This document shows positions 51,459-61,867 of a DNA stretch of 64,000 nucleotides, piece by piece. The translations under genes were made by a program, and so were the position numbers. The DNA comes from Phallus indusiatus. Its lineage: Eukaryota > Basidiomycota > Agaricomycetes > Phallales > Phallaceae. The DNA lies in NCBI GenBank assembly GCA_027605045.1, contig JAQFWX010000002.1, positions 1,798,001-1,862,000 of the forward strand, written 5' to 3'. Under the pieces are notes generated by a model. It made no database searches and was not told where the DNA came from. It saw only the letters and a list, made by a program, of their open reading frames with translations. Position 1 is the stretch's first letter, and every line of letters begins with the position of its first letter.

Positions 51459-52120
51459 GATCCCTGTTTTTTTAATGATAATGGATGAGTGTACATATTT
51501 AGAGTAAGAAAATCCTGTCGATGATGGGGATGTAGAGGGCGATTAATTATTTGTTTTGCATTTTTTGATTATATTGTTTTTCGTGCAATATACACGTCTC
51601 ATTACCCTCGAAATTGTCTTGAATGTGTGAAGTTTGATCGAAGAGAAATGATTCAACGGAAGCAATGTGCGCGTTTCCATAGAACAATTTTAATTGTGTT
51701 TTTCGAGGTATTGATACTGCGCAGTAACAACTCTTCGCACTCAGCGACGCCAGCTTCTACTATTCAGCATCGGGCGCACTTCGTATAATCCCGGGTTACT
51801 AGGTTGCCAGACAATATCAAATAAACAAATATTCGAAAGACTTCTTCAAATAACTTCCTTCTGACAATGTCGACATTGAGTAAGCTCAAATTTCAATCTG
51901 AAATTGTTGACTCGTTCAACTGTTCAATTTCAGGGTAGGCACTATCTTCGCATACAAAACAAATGCAGGGTCTAACATACAAATTTTTTTTCCTCAAACC
52001 GAATTTGAAAACCTGACAATAAATCTTGGGATTTCGGATTATGATTGTGATTATGATACAGATTCAACAGCGTTTGAACTGGTGTGCCTGCCACCTGTCA
52101 TAAATAAGTACTGTTATAGT
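51459..52120. other. Intergenic, about 0.65 kb
   Basis: AT-rich 3' flank of the cupin gene, leading up to direct repeat copy 1. No ORF is supported. Confidence 0.4.
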
Positions 52121-52709
52121 GCTCGTTTGGTTTTTTATATCGTAATTGTTCCTTATTTTGACTAGTGCGTTTTCTGAGTTCGACGAAACGAAAATAGCAA
52201 CGCGATTGGTAGTACCCAGTGCCCAATCCCAATAAATTTAAGCCCCTTTCGTTCACACTGTAATCTTTAAGGGGAAAAAACCAGCCATCATGGTATTCTT
52301 AAACCAATGCAAGAATTTTGGTTCATCGCTCAAGTCAGAAATTAAGGTCCACGTTGTTCTGTCCTGTGCAACCTAAGGCCTAAGGATAGCGGAAACAACG
52401 TTAACTGCTTGTGATCCACTGGCAGAGGCATGTGCATGATTGCGTCCACACTCCCAATTTTTCCATTGAGCTACACACAGAATTTCGGATCTTGAATGGA
52501 ATCCGTGCAAGCCTGGTTTAAATTAGTTGCGTCCATTCAAATAAAACTTGTACGCACACCTCATTTCGCCACCCATCCCAAATCAGTTCTCTCGGGTGAT
52601 CGACTGTTTCATACTTATTATAGACTCACAGCAAACATTTCATCAACTCTGTTATCTCACATCAATATCAGGTTTCCAAGTAGGCCCCGCGTATGATCAA
52701 CGGCGGCCG
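52121..52709. repeat. Direct repeat, copy 1 (upstream of F-box gene)
   Basis: This ~0.6-kb stretch recurs at 54226-54834 in the same orientation. Long near-identical runs include GCAACGCGATTGGTAGTACC, CTTAAACCAATGCAAGAATT, CTTGTGATCCACTGGCAGAG and CTCGGGTGATCGAC. The copies differ by scattered substitutions and small indels, so the duplication is not brand new. Copy 1 ends about 65 bases before the F-box ATG and therefore doubles as its promoter region. No LTR-like ends (TG...CA with matching inverted ends) and no terminal inverted repeats are apparent. Confidence 0.85.
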
Positions 52710-52773
52710 TCGTTTTCATCCTTCCCTTTAAAAACTTCCCTTATTTTTTCATTGTTGTAAGCTAGCACCTAGT

Positions 52774-54006
52774 ATGCGCGTTCCAAACCTTTTTAATCTC
52801 ATCATTCGTAAATTCACCAAGTCCAGGGAGATCAAGATGCCAAAAAACACAGGAATCTTCTCCAAGTTACCCGCAGAAACCTTCGAACGTATTCTCATCG
52901 AAATAGACCTCCCAAAAGATCTCCTCAGCTTCGCTCTGACCAACAAGGTCGTTTCCAAACTCATCATACCCAATCATATTGAATACCGAATTATACGCTG
53001 CGACCCATACCGCCAAGACTTATGGGACGCTCTCATAGCCAAACCAAATCTCACAAAAGGTATCCGTCGGCTTTGTCTCACCTCCGAGATGGGACCTCAT
53101 GAACCTCCGAAAAATATTACACCAAAAAGTCTTAAGTTTGATCCTAATTACATGATTGAGGCGTTGAAATGGGAGTATGAGCCTTGGGTTGATGCTATGA
53201 AAGCTTTTATGAAAGCTGCGAAGATGATGCCTAATCTTGTCGGATTTTCGTGGTTGATTCCCGAACCGCGTCAGGGGACTAGATTGGAGCCTCTTTTCAA
53301 ATTTATTATGCAACATTGCGCGGAGTTTAGAGAGCTGGAAATCAATTATAAAAGGACTATGGAGAGTTTGGAGCTGTCTAAAGGGATTTTTGGGCAATCC
53401 GTAAGCCTTTTCTCATTGGAACTAATGGTGTTAGAGGGAATTTGACTATTTCGTCAGATTTTCAAGTTGTCTAATCTAACGGTTTTCCGAATGAGTGTGC
53501 CTTTTACTGGGAGTGCGATTTATGGAAAGGCAATACAAGAGATGTTGATTGATCGCTGTCCTCAGCTGCGGAACTTGACCATTATTATTGCTAACATCGA
53601 TGATTATTTCCGAGAAGATGCAAGTGAAGGCGGAAGCCCCGGTGAAAAATTTCTCCTCCGTCGTCTTTTCATAGATGGAAAATGGCCACTCTTGAAAAAA
53701 TTACACATCGAGGGCGGTTACACATTATACGTCGACGACAAAAACGTCGAAGAAAAGCAACTCACGCAAGCGCTGAAAGCGTTTTTCAAGCGGAATCCAA
53801 GCTTGATCGAGGTTCGTCTTTGTCTTTACAAAAAGAAGTTCAATTTGGCGTTGGATAAGGATTCTTTCCCGGCGTCGTTAGAGGTGTTGTGCGTTGGTGA
53901 AAAGGCCAATGTGGAGATTAATCGCGAACTCAAGGCGAAGCTGAAGACGTTTGATGGAAAAATGGAACCCACCGAGATGACGGAAGTAGATAACTTCTGT
54001 TACTAA
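52774..54006 (+). CDS. F-box protein between direct repeats (2 exons)
   Basis: The exons are 52774-53400 and 53458-54006, joined GQS to IFKLSNLTVF by a GT-AG intron, giving about 390 residues. An F-box reads FSKLPAETFERILIEIDLPK then DLLSFALTNKVVSKLIIPNH. The start may be 52774 (MRVPNLF) or the ATG at 52837 (MPKNTGIFSKLP), the latter placing the F-box closer to the N-terminus as in the related gene at 24064-25688. Downstream are weak leucine-rich segments (MMPNLVGFSWLI, CPQLRNLTIII, WPLLKKLHIEGG, FPASLEVLCVGE). It is likely an SCF adaptor with unknown substrate. It sits inside a pair of ~0.6-kb direct repeats, in the core of the inverted STAND duplication. Confidence 0.75.
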
Positions 54007-54225
54007 ATTTTGGCTCTCTATTTCTGCCATACGAATGTTTGAAAAACTATAGTTCACCCGTTTGTATACTTGATTTTTTTCTCTCTTGATCTTTTTAGTG
54101 TATGTAGTATAAATCGTTGTTATCTTGTGATACTTAAATATACCACAAAGCCTTGATTTAATTTCTCGAGAAGAAGCCTCTTTGCATACCTTCCTTGCAC
54201 CACTTTCGACGTCTATTGTTAATTT

Positions 54226-54834
54226 GCTCGTTTGTTTTTTTTATATCGTAATTGTTCCCTATTTTGACTCGTGCGTTTTCGGAGTTTGACGAAACGAATA
54301 TAGCAACGCGATTGGTAGTACCCAGTGCCCAATCCCAATAAATCCAAGCCCCTTTCGTTCGCGCTGTAATTTTCAAAGAAAAGAAACCAGCCACCATGGT
54401 ATTCTTAAACCAATGCAAGAATTTTGTCATCGCTCAAGTCAGAAATTAAGGTCCAAGTTGTTCGGTCCTGTGCAACCTAAGGCCAGCTACATAATAAGGA
54501 TAGCGGAAACAACTGCTTGTGATCCACTGGCAGAGGCATGTGCATATTGCGTCCGCACTCCCAATTTTCCATTGAGTTACACACAAAATCTCGGACCTTT
54601 ACTGGAATCCGTGCAATCCTGGCTTAAATTAGTTGTGCCCACTCAAGTAAAACTTGTACGCACACCTCATTTCGCCACTCACCCCAAATCAGTTCTCTCG
54701 GGTGATCGACCGTTTCATACCCATTATGGACTCACAGCAAACATTTCATCAACTCCATTATCTCACAAAAAGATCAGCGTACCAAGTCTTTGGTTGACCA
54801 AGTAGGCCCTGCTATATTTTCGAGTCGGCGGCCG
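54226..54834. repeat. Direct repeat, copy 2 (downstream of F-box gene)
   Basis: Same sequence as 52121-52709, same orientation, 2.1 kb apart. It contains a 130-codon ORF (54413-54805) ending SVPSLWLTK that is open here but interrupted in copy 1, so coding is doubtful. Nothing resembling the F-box coding region follows this copy. Copy 2 may be what remains of a tandem promoter-plus-gene duplication. Confidence 0.85.
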
Positions 54835-55799
54835 ATGAGTCCTCTGCTCCTAGGCCTTGGGAAACTACCTTGAACATTTCACATGTCTGTCAATACTAGA
54901 GAGACACAAACTTAGAATTCACTATGGGTGAGAATAACGTCAAATTATCAGCTGTAAATGAGTTGAACATCATCAAGAATCCTAACGCGAGAATTACAGT
55001 TCAGTGCTGCTACAAATCCAACAAGTCTACAACCAATTGGAGCGAAGCACCAAACTACGTTCAGAAGTAAACAGTGATCTTGAGTTTATTTTTCACCCTT
55101 TTCTACGTCAGACGCCATCTTACACCTGCAAAACTCGCTGTACGTGGAAAATTAAGGAATTAAGCTCGGACCGGAACTATCAAATAGCAGAACTCACTAC
55201 ATAATCAATTAATGGATCAGAAACTTCACCTGAAACCATCCAATTTGGCATCAAAACAACCTGCCCCACGATTGCTTGAGGGCGTCTGCCATAATTTTCG
55301 TACTGTCTCCAGCTCGAGGTGTGCACTGTGCACTGTGCAGTCCGTGGCAAAGCGCTCGGAAACTCCCGGTTATCGGTTAACAAGTGCGTCGCATTTTTTC
55401 TTACGACCATAACCAGTATTTTTTTTGCATCTCAGTCGCGAGAAATACACCATGTTTCCGTCTCATCCTTGATTTTTAAACCTTCTCGACCTTAGGTGTA
55501 CTCCCAAGAGCCCAAGTCAGATACTTATTCAACTGTCATGATCATTGTTGGTGGAGCTCACGCTGCTCACCTACGCTGCTAGCCTATTGAAACGTCTATC
55601 GCTTGTGTTACTAGGAACTGGGATATGATTCTCAGTAGCTCCAAACGAAGGTCGGATTAGAAATTGTGTTTTCAGGCTTGTTTTCTCAACGTGCAGCAAT
55701 GTAAGTAAGTGTACTGCTCTTACAGGTTGAATGAAGCTGAAATGAAGGACAAAGAAACGCGGTTCATTATGCATTATCGTCCACAAGGCACATTCATCG
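54835..55799. other. Intergenic core of the inverted duplication
   Basis: About 1 kb with only short unsupported ORFs (55004-55204 and 55212-55412). The sequence around 55300-55345 contains a short tandem GTGCACT. No gene is identified. Confidence 0.4.
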
Positions 55800-56081
55800 C
55801 AAGAACTCGATTCATACCTACTCCGCGCTTTGGTTTCATCGGCGACCTTAGTGAATATTAACGCTAAGGAGGTTTCATGGTGCACACAATCGAATAGACT
55901 TGAGTATTACTACTGTAGTCTTACGGACTTGATCGCTACGATTAGGAAACAAGTTGCAAAGAATACTGTGCTTGTGGACAAGGCTCCGGTTATCAAGTTT
56001 GCTTTCGGGAAATATGGAAATAAACGTGTATGTGTATATGAAGTGAGGTATGTATTGCCTATGGAAAGGACGGAGAGTTGA
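55800..56081 (+). pseudogene. C-terminal fragment of a ferric reductase gene
   Basis: Translated pieces match the end of the reductase at 45811-48711. FIPTPRFGFIGDLSEY corresponds to PMPTPCSGFISDLREADD, and TDLIATIRKQVAKNT followed by VDKAPVIKFAFGKYGN corresponds to TALIATIRKHVAEN...EGKAPAITLASEEFEN. The first piece runs into a stop after DLSEY. The intervening NADPH-site cysteine segment (CCCGP) is lost or scrambled, and no heme or FAD part is present, so this is a dead fragment. It lies directly upstream of the right-hand STAND copy, exactly as the full gene lies upstream of the left-hand one. Confidence 0.8.
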
Positions 56082-56549
56082 ACTTGGGTTATTCTCTATG
56101 GTCAAGTAGCAGACCTACAACCCCCTCTTCTTTTATCAGTGCAGGTTGCAACTACATTATTCAAGAGAGAAAACTTAGCGTTGATTAGTTGGTTCAGCAT
56201 AAAACTGCGCAAAGCCGGGCTTCTTCCGTGGTGCTATCCACCTAAGCCGTCATCAAAACTCAATTCACGTCTAGCATCTCAATGTGAAATCCTTTGCGGC
56301 ATATGGGAATTTGATCGTTTGCTCACTTTTGACTAGAACACGTATAAGATAAATACAAAGCCTAGAAAATATCAGTCACGCTTCAGCGCTCAGCGCCCGT
56401 GGATTTGCTCAACTGCGCTCGACGCTAACCAGCTCGTTTTCTCAAAACATTTCTTGCAGGCTTGAGCAGTATCGATACACAATCTCTGGTACAAAGCTAC
56501 ATATTAACATAATCTATGCAGCTTAATTTAGTTTGTAGATATCAAACTA
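56082..56549. other. Spacer between reductase fragment and decayed STAND copy
   Basis: About 470 bases. The first part matches the 3' flank of the intact reductase gene in the left arm. The string GCGCTCAGCGCC, also present in the left spacer near 44990, occurs near 56390. Confidence 0.5.
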
Positions 56550-59500
56550 ATGAACCCTCCTGCTACTACATTTCCCTGGCACAAGCCAATCTTTCTCATG
56601 GAGATCGTCAAAGTTACCGGTAACAGCCACGAAAGATTGGAGTCGGCCGTTGGAAATGGCAAGAATAATCTGGTTATTTGGAGCGAACAAATTCTGTGAG
56701 GTTATCAGATTTGAGATGTCGCTTTAACTGAACAGTTAATTTAAAAGTTATAATGTTGCCGTGGAGTCCACCATTACCTTCAAAGTTCTTATGAAAAAAG
56801 GAGGAACAGATGATTCGGAGACCGTAATTGGAGAGTACACAAACTCCGTGTCCGACCTTTTTCTATGCAAACATCATTGGGTACGTCTCACTATTTTCAC
56901 CGTCATTTTCCATTCTCGTTTATAAGCTCATCACAGGGTTTTGTAAAATTTACCTGGGCCAGCAGAGTCAACTAAGCTTTACAATCAAAGAAGATCGTTT
57001 TAAGGACATGCTAGACAAGGCAAAACGACAAAGGGATAATATCTATTTTACTCCGGGAGTTTCTTGGGCTACATTTCTCACCTATTTCGACCTCGTGAAG
57101 ACGGCAGCAGATTCTGTTTCCTCAGTTTGTATTTGGTAAATTTACCTTGTGAACCCTAAGAATAACGCTTCATAGTTGCATCCATACTGCCAGCAAGCTT
57201 GGTGCATTCTGTCAATTCTTCCCAACGTGAGAGTGTATTTTTATTATTCATCACAGTAATTTACTCGCCTTCTTAGATGTTTCAAATGCACGCAATTCGG
57301 AACAGCAATGTTCAAAAATTATTCGAGCGCGTGATGAACATCTATAGATATATAAACGAAGCGGACCGACTTTCTGCTCTTACGGACACTCAGAGCGATA
57401 ACTTGAAACTTCTCATCGATACAACTTGCGACTGTGTCGACTTCATCCAAAGATATACTAAAAATAGTGCCGGTAATCCCTTTTCAACGTAGTTTTCAAC
57501 CATGTGACATTTATTTTCATCAGCTACAAATTTCATAAAAGGGCCAAGTTTTGATAATAAGATTTCAAGATTTATGGACTCTTTTGATCAAATTTTCAAA
57601 TCCATCGAAGACTCCTTGATACTGAAAATTGGGATTGCGACTTCAAATATTGGTCAATCTTTGTTCCTCACAATTGCCTATTTGAATCTTATTGCTGAAC
57701 TGTAGAGGTTTTCAAGCTTCTCGGTGATATACCACACGCAGATAATGTTGGTCTTGACCACAGTAAAATATGCCTACCCGGGACCCGCGAAAAACTGATC
57801 AAAGAGATAGTCGAATGGGTCTATCAAGAGGATACATCCAAACGCGTCCTCATCCTCAGCGGACAGGCAGGCACCGGAAAATCTGCAGTTCCCCACACAA
57901 TCGCCAAAACTTTGAATGATCGGTTAGGCTCGTTCTTCTGCTTCAACCGGAGTAATAAGGGAAGAATCAATTTCCTGTTCAGCACTATTTCTCGTGACCT
58001 GGCGGATCATAACGCTCGTTGGCGACGAAACCTCGTACAAGCTACTACAAGAACTGCAACTAGAAAGTCATTCGATCCCACAACGCAATTCAAAGAAATG
58101 ATTATCAGACCATCTAATGGTATGGAGATGACAAGGCGTCTGGTTATCATCATAGATGCCCTGGACGAAGCCGGCGAGCCAACAGAACGCCAGATCCTTC
58201 TAAACTTGCTTTTTGGAAGAAGTTCGGAGCTTCCGAACAATTATCGTATCATCATAACTTCTCGTCCTGAATACGACATCGCACAGTTTCATCGGCATCC
58301 AAATGTTCGTAGCATACACATGGCAAGCATCGACTCTGCTGATACACTAAACGACATCCAACAATTCGCCTGTCTGAAGCTTTCTGTTGTGGCAGAGGTT
58401 CTGGATACGGCGGACGAGAATTGGCATATGTTATTAGCTCAGAAGGCGCAAAACCTTTTTCAGTGGGCGAAAATCACATGCAACTACATTCTAGAACTTG
58501 AAGAACTAGAGGCGGCGCAGCGATTAAAGATCATCCTTTCTCAATCAACATCTTCCTTGTACGAGATGTACCACCAAATTCTTGATTCCCAGCCAGGTTG
58601 TCGATTTCATAGCTATCTCGCTCTATTGAAAAAATGTGTTGGGGCAGTGATAGTTTCACGGAAACCACTTTCGGTCTCAGACCTGCAGGCATTTTTCGGA
58701 CTTATTTGCGGAGACAACCAGAACGTTAAAGCTGTATTGAAGGTGTTGAACTCCCTATTTATCGGCATCAATGAATCTAATGTCGAACTTCGCCCAATAC
58801 ATACCTCACTTTTTGACTTTTTCCTCGATCCGGAACAAAAGCCAGGGACCCTAAATCGCTATTACATCGATACTTCGGACCAGATTTCATTTACTCACGC
58901 ATGTTTGCGGGTCATGGATGGGATGCTCCGGTTCAACATATGTATGCGGACTAGAAACATCACATATAAGCAATCGAGACATCCCGAATTTTGATTCTCA
59001 AGTGGCAAAAGTGATTCCATCATACTTGTCATATGCATGCTGTTTTTGGGCATACCACTTGGAATATTCGATCCTCGATAAAGACCTTCTGGGTTTGATT
59101 AATTGTGCAACAAATTATTGTACTTGTTCGAAGTTTTTAGTCTTTTGGGAGAGGTTGATCATGGTCGTTCTGGAATGCAGATCCTAAAAAATAAATTAAG
59201 AGCAAGTACCATCTTTTTCCTCACGAATGTAACAACGTCTGATGATTAGGTTTTGTAGGATAAGGACCCTGAATTAGCTGCTCGGGCAGCCGAGGCATCA
59301 CAGTTTGCTTTAGAGTTCGGAAAGATGATAATGGAGAGCACACCACACCTTTACCTTTCCACGCTTCCTTACATCTCAACTCGTTTATTTATATCCCAAC
59401 AATTTCTTTCTCAATACCCGCAACTTCTAAGCATTGATATCGGCCAACCTTTATCTCTTCGGCACCATTTTAAAGACAGTGTTATGCAAAAACATCCTTT

Positions 59501-61867
59501 AGCGCATCCAAGCGCAGTTGCGTTCTCTCCCAAAGGCAGAGAAATCGCAACTGGCTTTGACAATGGAGATTTATGGGTGTGGGATTATGTCACCGGGGAA
59601 ATTATTTGCCAGGAGAGTCCTAAAGGAAAAGCGACTGCCGTATGCAGTGTGGTCTTTTCGTCGAATGGCGAACTGGTTTACTGTTCTTACCGCAATGGAA
59701 GTATTCTGACTTGGCGGAAAAAGACGAGAAATGTCTCCTTTGAATCCAATGAAGGACTTGCCCCAAGAGAGTGCCGTCAATGCACTATCTCTCCGGATGG
59801 ACGTTATATTGCCTTCGAGGAAAATCAGACTCAAGCTTTGACTTTTTACGAGAAAGAGACCCGCGTCAAGCTTGTCGAAGATGTTATAAAAAATCAGCAT
59901 AACATTATGGTATCCCCGAGCAGAAGGTTTTTCGGCTTTCAGTCTCATATATCTGAGTATGAGGCGTCAATACTGCGCCTTTGGGATACTCAGGAGAAGA
60001 AATTCGTTCCCTCGATCACCGACTTTCAGAGAGTAGTAGCACTTAGCGACGACCATGTCATCTTCCGCATAAGTGGCGTTCCTTATATTTACGAAGCTTG
60101 GGACATACAGACAAGGACGATGGTTCGCCGGCTTCAACCGGCGTCAAATTCAGATGAAGCAAAATTTACATTTTCTGCAAATGGAGAATATCTGCTTCTT
60201 TCTGAAGGAAATAAGTGCTGGATTTGGAAGATATCAACAGGAGAAGTATCACAGCGTTTGGCGGGACATGGTCGGCTCGGTGACGTCAATGTGAACGCCT
60301 TGTCTTCTGACTCAAAATACATAGCATTTGCTATCCTCAATGACACTACAACGCATGTCTTAACATGGGATGACATTAATAAGGAGGAAACGCATGAGTT
60401 GGATGACAACGACGATGATGCTGAAGAACGGACGGATCAGAACTTATTCAGTGGCAGAGCTTGGCTCAAGAGTCGGCATCTTGTTTGGAATATAAATCAC
60501 CAACCAACTGGTCATGATGGAGGAAATCTCCGGGTCTTGGATGCCACGGGAATGGCTATCCATAAATCCGACCTTTTTGGCCCCGTCGGTCTGTTATGGT
60601 CTCTCCCAAAGGTACCCACTGGTCTATAGCTTATGTTCACATGGGTCGCCTTTTCCTTTGGAATATTGATGATGAAAAGGAGTTCATTTTAGAAGAATTA
60701 TGGGGACATTACATTCTCGCATTTTCTATCACTGGTGACCGTCTTGTCAGCAGTGATTTGAAGAACAATATCAAAGTATGGAATGTCTGCACCCGTACTT
60801 TGATCAGTTGCGGCCGGTTATCGCACAAGGTAGTTGCTCTTGCTTTCTCTCCAAAAGGTAGCACCTTTTGGGTTGCATATGAGACGTACTGGCACGCTTC
60901 CATGATCGAGGAACGAGAGTCGGAATCGCAGAACATAGTAAACGGACCTTTCCCGCATCTTGAGACCGTCCTTTCTCTCTCCGTCCCTTCCCACAACGTA
61001 TATATTATATGCGAAGTTACTCACGGATTGCGTCTTGTAGACCGCTCAACTGGTGAAAACATGGTTTCTTTCGATACATTCAATCTTCCAGTATTTTCCT
61101 CCAATCGAGACTATATTGCGTGGATATCCAGTGACAAGAAAGCTCTGAGAGGAGTGAAAATCTGGGACTTGAAGAATGATTCAGACATTGCTCTAAATGG
61201 GCTTTTTTCATTTGACAGTGAGGTTCTGACGTTTGAATTTTCTGATGACTCGAAACAGATATGTACATTGGGAGATATGGCGGGAATGAAGCGTGTTAAC
61301 ATCTAGGACGTAGAGACTAAAAGGCTTGTCAGGCAGCATCTTTTTAACGATTTTTCATTGAATTTAATTTGGAAATCGACAATGGTATTATATGGAGACA
61401 GCCTTTTGTTGGTTGATAAACATAGAGTGGCAAAACTTTGGGATTTGCAGGTGCATGACATCATGAAAGGCCTGTGCGATGATTATATGAGCGGTTCGCA
61501 GTCCAGTGTGACTCCCAGGCATCTCCAAACCACACGGTAGGCTATTGGCTATCTTGTTAAATATTTCACTCAGCGTTCGGCCAGATTGCTTGAGAATTAC
61601 GCATTACGCTTCCAAGATACTAAGGCGCTGGATTACGCACTGATGGCATGGAATAAAGCAAACTTTTCACCATGGTCGAAGTTGAAGGAAGGTTGGATGC
61701 TAGGCCCACGCGGCGAACTCTTATTCTGGGTTCCAGAGAGGATGCGGAAGAATTTGTGGTATCCAGGCATATCATCCATGGCCTGTGAAAAGCCCACAAA
61801 ACTCAATTTTGACAAATTTGTTCATGGTACAAACTGGACAGAATGCCAAAAGCAGCCGAAATCTTGA
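56550..61867 (+). pseudogene. STAND (C2-like - NACHT - WD40) gene, decayed copy
   Basis: The exon order matches the left copy: C2-like start MNPPATTFPWHKPIFLMEIV, helical exons, NACHT with Walker A GQAGTGKS and Walker B VIIIDALDEAGE, WD40 part and the LGPRGELLFWVPE cap. Compared with the left copy it has several lesions. There is a 1-nt deletion in a T run (about 56857-56862). A 4-nt insertion (about 58938-58946) leads to a TGA at 58992-58994, and a net 7-nt deletion (about 59090-59108) would restore frame. A 2-nt deletion (about 60588-60600) leads to a stop at 60627-60629. A TAG at 61304-61306 replaces the Trp codon of the WD motif. Introns are conserved, including the GC donor after 59186. 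A non-functional allele or relic is the simplest view; assembly error cannot explain five separate lesions. Confidence 0.8.

Larger units (their letters stand above)
55800..61867 (+). repeat. Right arm of the inverted segmental duplication
   Basis: This arm is the mirror image of 39242-46100: a reductase C-terminal fragment, a shared 3' flank, a shortened spacer and the full-length STAND gene. Protein-level similarity is high along the whole STAND length. Coding frame, however, is interrupted at several points here and not in the left arm. Confidence 0.75.

Noticed and set aside
52121..54834. Direct repeats as LTRs of a small retroelement
   Set aside because: No TG...CA ends, primer-binding site or reverse transcriptase, and the interior is a normal F-box gene.
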